The position numbers and the translations under genes are program-made. Below, one piece after another: positions 43,458 through 52,380 of a stretch of DNA of 64,000 bases. The notes beneath the pieces are model-generated. The model saw only the letters and a list, made by a program, of their open reading frames with translations, did no database searches and was not told the DNA's origin. The DNA is from JAGPIS01 sp964635545 (GTDB lineage: Bacteria; Bacteroidota; Bacteroidia; Bacteroidales; Marinilabiliaceae), in assembly GCA_964635545.1 (NCBI GenBank), contig CAZWOA010000004.1, positions 1 through 64,000 on the forward strand, written 5' to 3'. Positions within the stretch are counted from its first letter, which is position 1. Each line of letters starts with the position of its first letter.

Positions 43458-44528
43458 TCAGGCAATCGTAATCGATTCGTCTAAGTAAACCGACTGCACA
43501 GCTTCAATAATTGAAACTCCTTCGTTGAACGGTTTCTGAAAAGCTTTCCTTCCCAATATCAATCCGCTACCCCCGGCACGCTTGTTTATTACAGCAGTAC
43601 GCACGGCAGCAGCCATATCATTATCGCCCGAAGCCCCACCCGAATTAATTAACGGGATACGTCCTCCATAATTATTTATTACCTGATAACGAGCCAGGTC
43701 AATAGGATTGTCCGAGCTCAATTTCGAATACATTAGCTCGTCGTATTTACCATATTTAGCCCCATCCTTATTCAAAGCTGTGTATCCGCCATTATTCTCA
43801 GGAAGTTTTTGTTTGATAATATCGGCCTCAATGGTAACCCCCAAATGATTGGCTTGCCCGGTTAAATCGGCTGAAGCATGATAATCAACACCATTTTTCT
43901 TGAAATTGCTATTGCGCAAGTAACACCATAATATGGTAAACAGGCCTTTTTGATGGGCATAAGCAAATGCTTTACTGATTTCAACTATCTGCCGGTCCGA
44001 CTCGGGCGAACCAAAATAGATAGTGGCTCCTACGCCGGCAGCTCCCATATCGTAAGCCTGATCAACCGACGCAAAAAGAATCTGGTCGAATGTATTTGGC
44101 GAGGTTAACAATTCATTATGATTAAGCTTTACTATAAACGGTATTTTGTGAGCATATTTTCGCGATACGCTACCAAGCACTCCCAAAGTTGAAGCAACAC
44201 CATTACAACCTGCAGATAGGGCAAGTTTTACTATATTTTCAGGATTGAAATACATAGGGTTTTTAGAGAATGAAGCCCCTCCCGAATGTTCAATCCCCTG
44301 ATCAACAGGCAGAATAGAAACGTACCCTGTTCCAGACAAGTGCCCACTATTGTACAACCTTGACAAACTTCCCAACACCCTATTGTTCCTGTCCGACTGG
44401 ACAAAAACATTATCTACTACATCTTTTCCTGGAAGACTTATCATATCTTTCGTAATTTTAGGTGAAGAGAACTCCAATAATGTTGCTTCTTTCCCTAAAA
44501 GATCCTGAATTTGCTTTGTTTGTAGCAT
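43458..44528 (-). CDS. fbaB: Class I fructose-bisphosphate aldolase (DhnA family)
   Basis: The 356-aa enzyme cleaves fructose 1,6-bisphosphate in glycolysis via a Schiff base. It has the DhnA-type markers ILPVDQGIEHSGGASF, FIVKLNHNELL, the DMGAAGVGATIYFGSPES helix and PLINSGGASGDNDMAAAV, and GSGLILGRKAFQKP. Its length suits the bacterial class I group used by many Bacteroidales. The upstream neighbour on the same strand is gcvH, separated by a terminator, so it has its own promoter (not identified). Confidence 0.93.
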   Translation of the reverse strand: MLQTKQIQDLLGKEATLLEFSSPKITKDMISLPGKDVVDNVFVQSDRNNRVLGSLSRLYNSGHLSGTGYVSILPVDQGIEHSGGASFSKNPMYFNPENIVKLALSAGCNGVASTLGVLGSVSRKYAHKIPFIVKLNHNELLTSPNTFDQILFASVDQAYDMGAAGVGATIYFGSPESDRQIVEISKAFAYAHQKGLFTILWCYLRNSNFKKNGVDYHASADLTGQANHLGVTIEADIIKQKLPENNGGYTALNKDGAKYGKYDELMYSKLSSDNPIDLARYQVINNYGGRIPLINSGGASGDNDMAAAVRTAVINKRAGGSGLILGRKAFQKPFNEGVSIIEAVQSVYLDESITIA

Positions 44529-44710
44529 AATGTTGATTTTTTAAATGTGTTAAACACTTCACTTTCAAAAGAAAACATCAATTGAAGATACAATATATGA
44601 AAACTGCGGCAATTTTACCCAAAAGATTTAAGAAAATCAGAATCGAAAAAAATGAGTGAATATTAACAGAAGTATGAGAATTTCATTAGAGATATTGATA
44701 CAAAACAAAA

Positions 44711-44734
44711 AAACCCGGAACTTACATCCCGGGT
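44711..44734 (-). terminator. Terminator of gcvH
   Basis: ACCCGG (44713-44718) pairs with CCGGGT (44729-44734). On the minus strand it is followed by a T run, 23 bp beyond the gcvH stop. Confidence 0.8.
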
Positions 44735-44756
44735 CATTAATTTTTTAATCGGTTGA

Positions 44757-45134
44757 TTAGCCAATCAGTTCGGCATATTTTGCTGAATTAAGTAAAAGGT
44801 CAAGCTGAGACGGGTCGGCAATTTCCACTTTTATCATCCATCCTTTTCCATAAGGATCTTTGTTGATTAACTCAGGCGCCGATTCCAGCTCTGCGTTAAA
44901 CTCAATAACTTTGCCGGCTACAGGCATATAAAGATCAGAAACGGTTTTAACAGCCTCTACAGTGCCATAAACCTCTTCTCTATCAAGATCTTCGCCTTCA
45001 GTCTCAATCTCAACGAATACTATGTCGCCAAGTTCGCTTTGTGCAAAATCGGTAATACCTACGGTAGCGATGTTACCGTTAACTGAAACCCACTCGTGGT
45101 CTTTAGTGTACTTAAGATTCTCAGGTATGTTCAT
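44757..45134 (-). CDS. gcvH: Glycine cleavage system H protein
   Basis: The 125-aa protein (ATG 45134; the longer frame would need a TTG) carries a lipoyl group between the P, T and L proteins in glycine breakdown. Features: NLKYTKDHEWV, GITDFAQSELGDIVFVE, and the lipoylated lysine in YGTVEAVKTVSDLYMP (Lys63), with GWMIKVEI near the end. The other gcv genes are not here. It sits 108 bp after porX on the same strand and ends at a terminator; a -7-like TATTTTTG lies upstream at 45180-45187. Confidence 0.94.
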   Translation of the reverse strand: MNIPENLKYTKDHEWVSVNGNIATVGITDFAQSELGDIVFVEIETEGEDLDREEVYGTVEAVKTVSDLYMPVAGKVIEFNAELESAPELINKDPYGKGWMIKVEIADPSQLDLLLNSAKYAELIG

Positions 45135-45242
45135 GATGATATTCAATTTGTTTATAGATTCAAATTATTTAATGTTCATCAAAAATAAGGATTAATTTGA
45201 TATTTCCTACTGCTAAAAGTCATTTCATAACAAATGTCAAAA

Positions 45243-46790
45243 TTATTTTCGGGCAGTGAGCACCGCAAATGGTATTATCATCTCCTCAAGCGATATTCCG
45301 CCATGCTGAAATGTATCTTTGTAATAACTCACATAGTAGTTATAGTTATTGGGATAAGCCAGAAAATCATCGCCTGTTGCAAAAATATATGTGGTCGATA
45401 GATTGGGTTTGGGAAGCATCGCTTTCTCGGGCTGTTTCATCTCATACACCTCTTTAGGATTATAATTAAGGTTACGCCCCTGCTTAAATCTCAAATTGGT
45501 ATTAACCGCTTTATCTCCAATCACCTTCACTGGGTTATTCACTCGTATGGTGCCATGATCGGTGGTAATTACGATTTTAATCCCTTGCTCTTTCAGCTTT
45601 GCAAGCGTCTCTTTTAGCGGACTATGCCTGAACCAAGCCTGCGTAACCGACCTATAGGCAGCCTCATCGGCAGCAAGCTCCTTTATCATCTTCACCTCTG
45701 TGCGAGCGTGCGAAAGCATATCCACAAAGTTAAACACAAAGGCATTAAACTGATTGCCCAAATACCGTGATAGATTGTCATTCAGGCGTTTACCACTCTC
45801 TGCATCATTCACTTTATAGTATCCGTACTTCACATTACGCCTGAATCGCTGAAAAAAGGTGCCGATCAGCTCATTCTCAAACTGATTTTTACTGCCTTCA
45901 TCCTCATCTTCAACCCAGTAATTAGGATAAAGCTGCTCTATTTGAGACGGCATAAGCCCGGCAAACAGAGAGTTGCGCGCATATTGGGTTGCAGTGGGAA
46001 GAATACTGTAATATTGGTCGTCGGCAATATTGAAATCATCGGCAAGGTCATGCTTTATAACCTCCCACTGGTCGAGCCGGAAGTTATCTATCAATATAAG
46101 ACATACCTTCTCGCCATTATCAAGCATTGGCAAAATGCGGTGCTGCATCAGTTTATGAGACATCACCGGGGCATCTTCGGATGATAGCCACCCGAGATAA
46201 TTCTTTTTCACAAAGCGTGCAAACTCACTATTGGCGTCATTCTTCTGCATTTTAAGCATATCATCCATCACACTATCGGCATTTTGCAGTTCCAACTCCC
46301 AATACACCAGTTTACGATATGCGGCCTGCCAATCCTGATAATTCCTGCAATCGGATATCTGCATTGCCAACTTCTGAAACTCAGACTGATAGGCATGAAC
46401 CGTTGTTTCGGCAATTAATCGTTTCCTATCTATATTGCGCTTTATGGATGATAAAATCTGACTGGGATTAACCGGCTTGATGATGTAATCGGCTATCTTA
46501 CTGCCAATTGCCTGCTCCATTATATCCTCTTCCTCGCTTTTGGTAATCATTATTACCGGCAACTGCGGGCGCATGGCTTTTATCCTTGTCAATGTCTCCA
46601 ACCCTGATAGGCCGGGCATGTTTTCATCAAGGAAGATAAGGTCATAATGCGATTTCTCAATCATATCGAGGGCATCACGTCCATTGGTGGCAGTGTCTGT
46701 TGCAAATCCTTTCTCGGACAGAAACAGAATGTGTGCCCTCAAAAATTCAATCTCATCATCAACCCAAAGTATCTTTATATCCTCACTCAT
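45243..46790 (-). CDS. porX: PorX-type response regulator with PglZ phosphatase-like domain
   Basis: The 515-aa protein joins a receiver domain (residues 4-120; Asp55 in LIFLDENMPG, plus the Asp11-Asp12 acid pair and IIKPVNP lysine) to a PglZ alkaline-phosphatase-superfamily domain. The metal-site segments CLILIDNFRLDQWEVI, MPSQIEQLYPNYW and ITTDHGTIRV are intact. PorX regulates type IX secretion in Porphyromonas and Flavobacterium and also has phosphodiesterase activity on nucleotides. The length matches PorX (about 518 aa). It is 6 bp downstream of the sprE/porW homologue, so the two are one operon. Confidence 0.9.
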   Translation of the reverse strand: MSEDIKILWVDDEIEFLRAHILFLSEKGFATDTATNGRDALDMIEKSHYDLIFLDENMPGLSGLETLTRIKAMRPQLPVIMITKSEEEDIMEQAIGSKIADYIIKPVNPSQILSSIKRNIDRKRLIAETTVHAYQSEFQKLAMQISDCRNYQDWQAAYRKLVYWELELQNADSVMDDMLKMQKNDANSEFARFVKKNYLGWLSSEDAPVMSHKLMQHRILPMLDNGEKVCLILIDNFRLDQWEVIKHDLADDFNIADDQYYSILPTATQYARNSLFAGLMPSQIEQLYPNYWVEDEDEGSKNQFENELIGTFFQRFRRNVKYGYYKVNDAESGKRLNDNLSRYLGNQFNAFVFNFVDMLSHARTEVKMIKELAADEAAYRSVTQAWFRHSPLKETLAKLKEQGIKIVITTDHGTIRVNNPVKVIGDKAVNTNLRFKQGRNLNYNPKEVYEMKQPEKAMLPKPNLSTTYIFATGDDFLAYPNNYNYYVSYYKDTFQHGGISLEEMIIPFAVLTARK

Positions 46791-46796
46791 AACTAC

Positions 46797-49700
46797 TTAC
46801 CTTTCAATGAATTTAATATAAGCTTCTATGTTTTTATTCTCCATAAGAAGGTTATAATTGGTTTCGGTCATAACAAACAGGTGATTTTCATTTCCCACCA
46901 TATTGCGCACTAAGGCACTCTCTGTCTCTACTCGATGCAAATAATACTGTGCCTCCTCTTTATTTTTAAATCCGGTAACTTTAATCACTCTGTGGCTTAC
47001 CCCCATATCCGAAGCCTCTCCTTTAATATCATCACCATAATAGTTTATGGTGAAGTTGGTGAGTATTGTTTGCAAGCGGCGCAGGTCGTTACGTGCTTTT
47101 TTGATGAGTACAGTAACGCAATAGCCGCTAAGATCGTCATCCTCAAATATGCTTGGTTCCGACGCTACAACAGGGGCCGGTGCCGGTTTTATTTCCTCCA
47201 CTTTCTCAGCAGTTTTTTCAACCACCTCTTCCACAATATTTTCAACAACCTCGGGCTCTGCAACCTTCTCAACAGCCTTTTCCACAGCGGGTTTAACATT
47301 TTCAACAACAGGTTTCTTCACAACCTCAACAACTTCTGCTTTAGGAGTCACTTCAGGATTAACCTCTTTCTCTGGCTCTTTAATGGCAGTAAGATAATGG
47401 TCGTTAAAGAAGGTTGCATACCTCACCATATCATTATTATTGAGCAGTAGATTTATGTTATTTACCGACACAACCACAATTTCAGGATTAGTAAGGTTGG
47501 CAAGGTCAAAAATTGCTTTCTGCTCTCTTATAACATACAAATAATCGAGTGCTTCAACCTTGTTTTTCAATCCTTTAATAAGCATAAGCCTTCCACCATC
47601 AGCCATCAGGCGACTCTCCAATGAATAGTCGGCTATCAGGAATCGTCCGAAGTTAAAATCAGCAATATTATATTGCAACTGATTGATATTCACCGCCTCA
47701 TTGCACAGTATTACCGCATAATGCTCCTCATATGGCGAATAGACGAACTTAACCTCTTCGGCCTCGGCTGCTGCACCATCATGCGATTGTGCTGCTGTGG
47801 CTGTGCCTGAAATCGGCTTGCCCAACTCGGCTTTTATTGGTTGGCGGCCCTTATCAATCTCGGCAAGCATTGCCGATGCAAGTTTCGACTCCTCGGTATT
47901 GGGATATAATTTTACAACCTCATCGAGAGTGAGTTTGAACATAAGTGCCTCAGCCATACGTGCATGCGACAATGCTTTCAGAAGCATATACTTAGCCTTG
48001 TACGGAGTTGTGGTTTTCAACGCATTCTCGGTATCGGCAAGCACCTCGGTATATCTACCCATCAAATAGTTAGAGTAGGTTGCCTCATAGTGCTTTTCAT
48101 TATCTTCACGAAGCTGTTTTTGCTTCTCAAAGAACTCAGGATCGGAAAGATACTGCGCAAACAAACTTAAGGGATAATCACCTGTGATGATTCGTTTCAC
48201 CCTGGCCATATTAACCTCATCACCAAGTTTCTCATACGACTGATAGAGGCCTGTTAATGCGGCTTCACGGTTAGATGTGGTGGAGTAATCGGCAAGCAGT
48301 CTCTCGTAATATGCGGCGGCCGATTTATAGTCGCCAACCTGTGCATATAGTAACATTCCGCTCTCAAACAGCGACTCTTCTATCGCTTTATGTTTTTTCT
48401 TCTGTGCATCTTCAGTCAATGGTATGTCGGCCATCAACGATTCGCGTGTGGCAATTGCCGGGCGTGCTGCCGGAGCGGGTGTCTCAGCCTTCTCGGCACC
48501 TGCGGCTCCTTTATCGGGTGCCCCATCTTGAACAGTGCCACCATCAATATCCATACCCGGCTCGCGATACGTATATTCATCACTATCCACTGATGTTGAT
48601 GTTTTTACGCTTCTGCGCCAGTTATCCTCATTTTTACGTTTACCCCAGCTTCGCTCAAACTCCTGCTTGCCGGCACCTACAGTGGCNNNNNNNNNNNNNN
48701 NNNNNNNNNNNNNNNNNNNNNNNNNNNNNNNNNNNNNNNNNNNNNNNNNNNNNNNNNNNNNNNNNNNNNNNNNNNNNNNNNNNNNNTTGGATGTGCTGCT
48801 GGCAACCGATTTCTTAAAGTTTTCGATAGCAGCATTCTCTTCGCCATTATTGAGTTTCATCAATCCCATGGCATAGTATATCTGGTCGAGATACTCCTTA
48901 TTTTTCTTATCGCGCCTTAGTTTATTCAGCGATTTTTCGGTCTCGGCCATCCCCGATTTACCGCTTGTAACACCGGCCATATTTATGCGTGCACTAAAAC
49001 TCATGTCATAATCGGGATTGCCCTTTATCACGTTTCCAAAAGCCGTATAAGCCGAAGCATCATCACCGGTTAGTTTATATAACTGGGCAAGTATATAATT
49101 ATATCTGAAACGATACATACGCTTGGTGGTGTTTTGTGCTGCCCCTTTCATGTAGGGCAACGCATCGGCATATTTACCCTGAGCTAAAAGAACCGATGCA
49201 TTGGCAGCCATAAAATCGGCATATAAATTAGTAGGAGCCATTCCATCGATATCGTAGCCTTCGAGAGCCGCTTGGGCATTCACATACTGCTCCATATTGG
49301 CATAGGCACGCGACAGCCATATCATAGCTTCATAGCGCGAATTGCTGCCATCGTACTCCCTTATCACATAATCGAGAATAGAAATAGCATCTGCGTTATC
49401 ATGCTTCACCACATTCGCTTTCCCAATGAGCAACCACCCATCATCAACAAGGGGATTGAACTCCCTTTTTTTCATGAATGCCTTATATTTATCGCTCATT
49501 TTACCTTGTCGGCGTTTAGGCTTGGCAGTAATTGAGTGCTTCTCTATCAACTTCTTACCCTTCTCTATCGCACGGTCCATATCGCCGGTAGCTGCCGAGG
49601 CCACATCCTTATTCGACTCGGGGAATACAGGTAATAGCGAAGTATAATCGTTATTTACACCATTGTATATCGCCTTTTCACCCTCTTTAAAAGCCTGGGC

Positions 49701-49832
49701 ACCATTGTAATATACATTGTAATACGAATTGAGGGTATGATAATTACGACTAATCCAGGTGTTCTTTTTCACCGAACAGCCTGTAACTATTATAGATATA
49801 ACAAGTATAAAAATATGTTTGCCGAGTTTCAT
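46797..49832 (-). CDS. sprE: SprE/PorW-type TPR lipoprotein of the type IX secretion system (internal gap)
   Basis: The lipoprotein (ATG 49832; lipobox VTGC) begins VKKNTWISRNYHTLNSYYN and YYNGAQAFKEGEKA, a form typical of SprE/PorW. TPR helices follow through about residue 620, broken by the assembly gap. A linker rich in Val, Glu, Lys and Pro joins two similar C-terminal modules: RLMLIKGLKNKVEALDYL and HRVIKVTGFKNKEEAQYYL. SprE/PorW is needed for type IX secretion and links PorX signalling to the machine. The product is about 1010 aa with the placeholder. It is transcribed with porX. True length is unknown because of the gap. Confidence 0.82.
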   Translation of the reverse strand: MKLGKHIFILVISIIVTGCSVKKNTWISRNYHTLNSYYNVYYNGAQAFKEGEKAIYNGVNNDYTSLLPVFPESNKDVASAATGDMDRAIEKGKKLIEKHSITAKPKRRQGKMSDKYKAFMKKREFNPLVDDGWLLIGKANVVKHDNADAISILDYVIREYDGSNSRYEAMIWLSRAYANMEQYVNAQAALEGYDIDGMAPTNLYADFMAANASVLLAQGKYADALPYMKGAAQNTTKRMYRFRYNYILAQLYKLTGDDASAYTAFGNVIKGNPDYDMSFSARINMAGVTSGKSGMAETEKSLNKLRRDKKNKEYLDQIYYAMGLMKLNNGEENAAIENFKKSVASSTSXXXXXXXXXXXXXXXXXXXXXXXXXXXXXXXXXXATVGAGKQEFERSWGKRKNEDNWRRSVKTSTSVDSDEYTYREPGMDIDGGTVQDGAPDKGAAGAEKAETPAPAARPAIATRESLMADIPLTEDAQKKKHKAIEESLFESGMLLYAQVGDYKSAAAYYERLLADYSTTSNREAALTGLYQSYEKLGDEVNMARVKRIITGDYPLSLFAQYLSDPEFFEKQKQLREDNEKHYEATYSNYLMGRYTEVLADTENALKTTTPYKAKYMLLKALSHARMAEALMFKLTLDEVVKLYPNTEESKLASAMLAEIDKGRQPIKAELGKPISGTATAAQSHDGAAAEAEEVKFVYSPYEEHYAVILCNEAVNINQLQYNIADFNFGRFLIADYSLESRLMADGGRLMLIKGLKNKVEALDYLYVIREQKAIFDLANLTNPEIVVVSVNNINLLLNNNDMVRYATFFNDHYLTAIKEPEKEVNPEVTPKAEVVEVVKKPVVENVKPAVEKAVEKVAEPEVVENIVEEVVEKTAEKVEEIKPAPAPVVASEPSIFEDDDLSGYCVTVLIKKARNDLRRLQTILTNFTINYYGDDIKGEASDMGVSHRVIKVTGFKNKEEAQYYLHRVETESALVRNMVGNENHLFVMTETNYNLLMENKNIEAYIKFIER
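48687..48786. other. Assembly gap (100 N) inside the sprE homologue
   Basis: Exactly 100 N, replacing an unknown length of sequence between TPR helices (about residues 349-382 of the placeholder numbering). Confidence 0.98.
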
Positions 49833-49965
49833 GAAATGTGCAGGGTATATATGTTTTACCAATATAATATAAACTGATAATGATTGAAATTATTTTAATT
49901 ATGCGCCAAATTAGCTATTTATCGGCATACATTTTATATTTTTACAATAATCAATACACTTTTCT

Positions 49966-51312
49966 ATGAACATTCATGTTATTGGCAATAATATAACAGG
50001 CTTACAGAAGATGGTAGATTACCTTAAGTATGACAACAGGTATGATGTTTGTACTTTTGCGAGCGGTCATGACTATCTGGCATATCTTGGTGGCATTGAG
50101 AAAGTATTGAATAACCCCGGTGTGATAATTATTAGTCTTCCAATAAAAAAAATATTGAGTCACGATTTTATCACCCGCATTTTAAAACATACTCCGCTAA
50201 CCGAAATCGCATTATATTCGGATGAAAATGATACCGAAACAGCTTTTGAGCTTTTCAGGCAAGGGGTCAATAATTTTATATCTATTGATGAATCATCTAT
50301 AGAACGACTTACCAAATGGGTTGAGAACTCCTACGAATCATGGCAGAGTCGCCAGAAATTACAAATCACGCATGGAACAGATGCAGCCAGCCCTGTGTTG
50401 GCCGGAAAATCGAATAAAGTTGCAAGCATTATCAATCTTGTAGAGAAAGCGGCACAACATCCATCACACAATGTATCCATTCAAGGGCAAACGGGTGCCG
50501 GAAAATCGACTATTGCAGCAATCATTCATCATAACTCACCTCTCAAAGAGCATCCATTTGTAGTTGTAAACCTTGAAGCACTATCGCCACAACAGCAAGA
50601 TATTGAACTATTTGGCACCGAGCGTGAAGGGGTAAGCTACAGCGTAGGTTTCAGGCAGGGAGCAATAGAACGAAGCAGTGGGGGAACGCTCTTTATTGAA
50701 GAGATATCACTACTCGAAAACGATGTGCAGCAAAAACTGCTTGAGGTGATAAGAAGCGGTGAGTTTAAAAGAATAAAAGGAAATATTGCCATACCATTTA
50801 ACAGCAGGATTATTATTTCGTCGGCAGCACCTTTGCAACGATGCATTGAAGAGGGTGCACTTAATGCTGAACTTTACTATCTCCTTAGAGGAATTCCTAT
50901 TGAAGTGCCCTCACTTTGCAATAGAAGAGAGGACATAAGCGCAATTGCAAACCTGCTTTTAGAACGATTGAACAGGACCGATGAGAGTGATGTGAAAATG
51001 CTAACTCCCGCAGCAATGGCAAAACTGACACACTATAACTATCCCGGTAATATTCCGGAGTTAAGGGCTGTTATTGAGCTGGGCTGCATCCTTACACCTG
51101 ATAATGAGATACTTCCAGAGCATATAATTTTCAGTTCGGTGACTTACGAAGAAACCATCCTACCCGATGAACCAATAATGACATTGAAGCAACACACCGA
51201 TAAAATTATAAAAAGCTGTCTGGAAAAACATGACAACAACGTGCTGAAAGTAGCTGAGATACTGAATATTGGCAAATCGACCATATACAACATGCTGAAA
51301 AAGAACGGATAA
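49966..51312 (+). CDS. Degenerate NtrC-family (sigma-54 activator-like) regulator
   Basis: The 448-aa protein has the plan of NtrC: pseudo-receiver (1-125), AAA+ (145-385) and Fis-type helix-turn-helix (KVAEILNIGKSTIYNMLKK at the end). Every key motif is changed. The receiver Asp is Ser57 (VIIISLPI). The GAFTGA loop is EGVSYS (221-226) at unchanged length. Walker B has Glu245 for Asp (LFIEEI). Both arginines of the REDLYYR region are Asn300 and Leu306. Walker A is kept as GQTGAGKST (174-182). It therefore should not activate sigma-54 in the usual way. It is divergent from the sprE-porX operon, 133 bp away. Confidence 0.85.
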   Translation: MNIHVIGNNITGLQKMVDYLKYDNRYDVCTFASGHDYLAYLGGIEKVLNNPGVIIISLPIKKILSHDFITRILKHTPLTEIALYSDENDTETAFELFRQGVNNFISIDESSIERLTKWVENSYESWQSRQKLQITHGTDAASPVLAGKSNKVASIINLVEKAAQHPSHNVSIQGQTGAGKSTIAAIIHHNSPLKEHPFVVVNLEALSPQQQDIELFGTEREGVSYSVGFRQGAIERSSGGTLFIEEISLLENDVQQKLLEVIRSGEFKRIKGNIAIPFNSRIIISSAAPLQRCIEEGALNAELYYLLRGIPIEVPSLCNRREDISAIANLLLERLNRTDESDVKMLTPAAMAKLTHYNYPGNIPELRAVIELGCILTPDNEILPEHIIFSSVTYEETILPDEPIMTLKQHTDKIIKSCLEKHDNNVLKVAEILNIGKSTIYNMLKKNG

Positions 51313-51386
51313 GTATTTCTGTTTTTTTTACTTATACAGATTAACGATGAATAAAAAAATAATTTCAAACCAATAATAACAACGCC

Positions 51387-51917
51387 ATGAAAAGCAACGC
51401 ATTTTTCTTAGTTCTAATAGTATTAACCGGGTTTTTAACATCATGCAGTAAGGATGATATTGAATTTGAAACAGAATATGGCAAAAGCTATAATGCATGG
51501 ACAGAGTTTAAAAAATCATCCAATAACTCCTACAAATATGTGGTTACCGGCGCTTCATGGATAGGTATTTCATGGGAAACCACAATAACCATATCGAATG
51601 GCACTATTACTCAGCGCCACTTTAAATACACCGCACTAAGTGCCGCCGAAGAGGAGGGCATCCCTACAGAAGAACTGGAATGGACCGAAAATGAGAGTGA
51701 AATCAACACCCATAAAAACAGTGCTGCCCGCGAAGCAATTACTTTAGATGATGTTTATAAATTGGCCAGGCAAGAGTGGCTGAAAAAAAGAAAGGATGCA
51801 AAAACATACTTCGAAACAAATAACAATGGAATGATTTCCAATTGTGGATATTTCCCCAATGGCTGTATGGATGATTGCTTTGTTGGAATTCATATTTCGT
51901 CTATTGAAGCGAATTAG
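51387..51917 (+). CDS. Unrecognised lipoprotein
   Basis: The 176-aa product has a signal and lipobox (FLTSC, Cys20) followed by a small beta-rich domain (YKYVVTGASWIGISWETTITI). A long charged helix follows (LDDVYKLARQEWLKKRKDAK), then a C-terminal segment with four cysteines (NCGYFPNGCMDDCF). It resembles lone secreted lipoproteins of Bacteroidota, but no family is recognised. It follows the pseudo-NtrC gene by 74 bp on the same strand; the region beyond it is a repeat-rich gene-free stretch. Confidence 0.6.
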   Translation: MKSNAFFLVLIVLTGFLTSCSKDDIEFETEYGKSYNAWTEFKKSSNNSYKYVVTGASWIGISWETTITISNGTITQRHFKYTALSAAEEEGIPTEELEWTENESEINTHKNSAAREAITLDDVYKLARQEWLKKRKDAKTYFETNNNGMISNCGYFPNGCMDDCFVGIHISSIEAN

Positions 51918-52005
51918 GGTTAAAGGGGTTTAAGCGTTTAAGAGTTAAAGGGGTAAAGAGCTAAAGGGGTAAAGAGCTAAAGAGTCAAAGAGTTAAAGAT
52001 TTAAA
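51918..52005. repeat. 8-bp tandem repeat array (GAGTTAAA type)
   Basis: Eight consecutive 8-bp units fitting GRGNTAAA (first GAGTTAAA at 51942-51949, last GATTTAAA at 51998-52005) follow degenerate copies from 51918. It starts one base after the lipoprotein stop. Not a CRISPR: there are no spacers and the units are too short. Confidence 0.85.
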
Positions 52006-52380
52006 AATAGTTAAATAGATTTAAAAGCTATCTTGTGGTACGTGTCCCGCTTATATAGGATTACTTTGTCAATTTTTATTTTTAGAGATAGAACATCGTA
52101 ATTAGGTTCACTGAACTTCGTTTCTGAGCAAAGCAAAAAACAAAGTTCAGCGGAGCTCACTCAACTTGCTCGCTTGGCTTGCCAACAATCTAATCAATCA
52201 TAAACATCTTTTTTACTTGTAGTAAAAAAACAGATTGAAATAATAACAATTCCCACTCATTCTTGGTAAACCAAGCGGCACTACCGATGGCTATCGGTAC
52301 GAGTGCCAAACGAGTGAGAGAAGTTAAACCCTGCGGTTCTCCTTAAGATTCTTGTCGTTCGTCTCTGGCGATTCTCAATC
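52006..52380. other. Gene-free structured region
   Basis: No coding gene is seen. It holds a 13-bp inverted repeat with one mismatch, CTGAACTTCGTTT (52111-52123) with AAACAAAGTTCAG (52138-52150). It also has the hairpin CTTGGTAAACCAAG (52262-52275) and the stem GGCACTACCGAT / ATCGGT-ACG-AGTGCC (52277-52307). It could be a remnant of a mobile element or a structured RNA. Confidence 0.5.

Noticed and set aside
45135..45242. Glycine riboswitch upstream of gcvH
   Set aside because: No glycine aptamer-like core is visible in the short AT-rich upstream region.
46935..48817. Plus-strand open frames opposite the sprE homologue (Thr/Ser-rich and Phe-rich)
   Set aside because: Antisense shadows of the acidic linker and the TPR region; no start context, promoter or family similarity.
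51918..52005. CRISPR array
   Set aside because: Units are 8 bp with no spacers and no cas genes.
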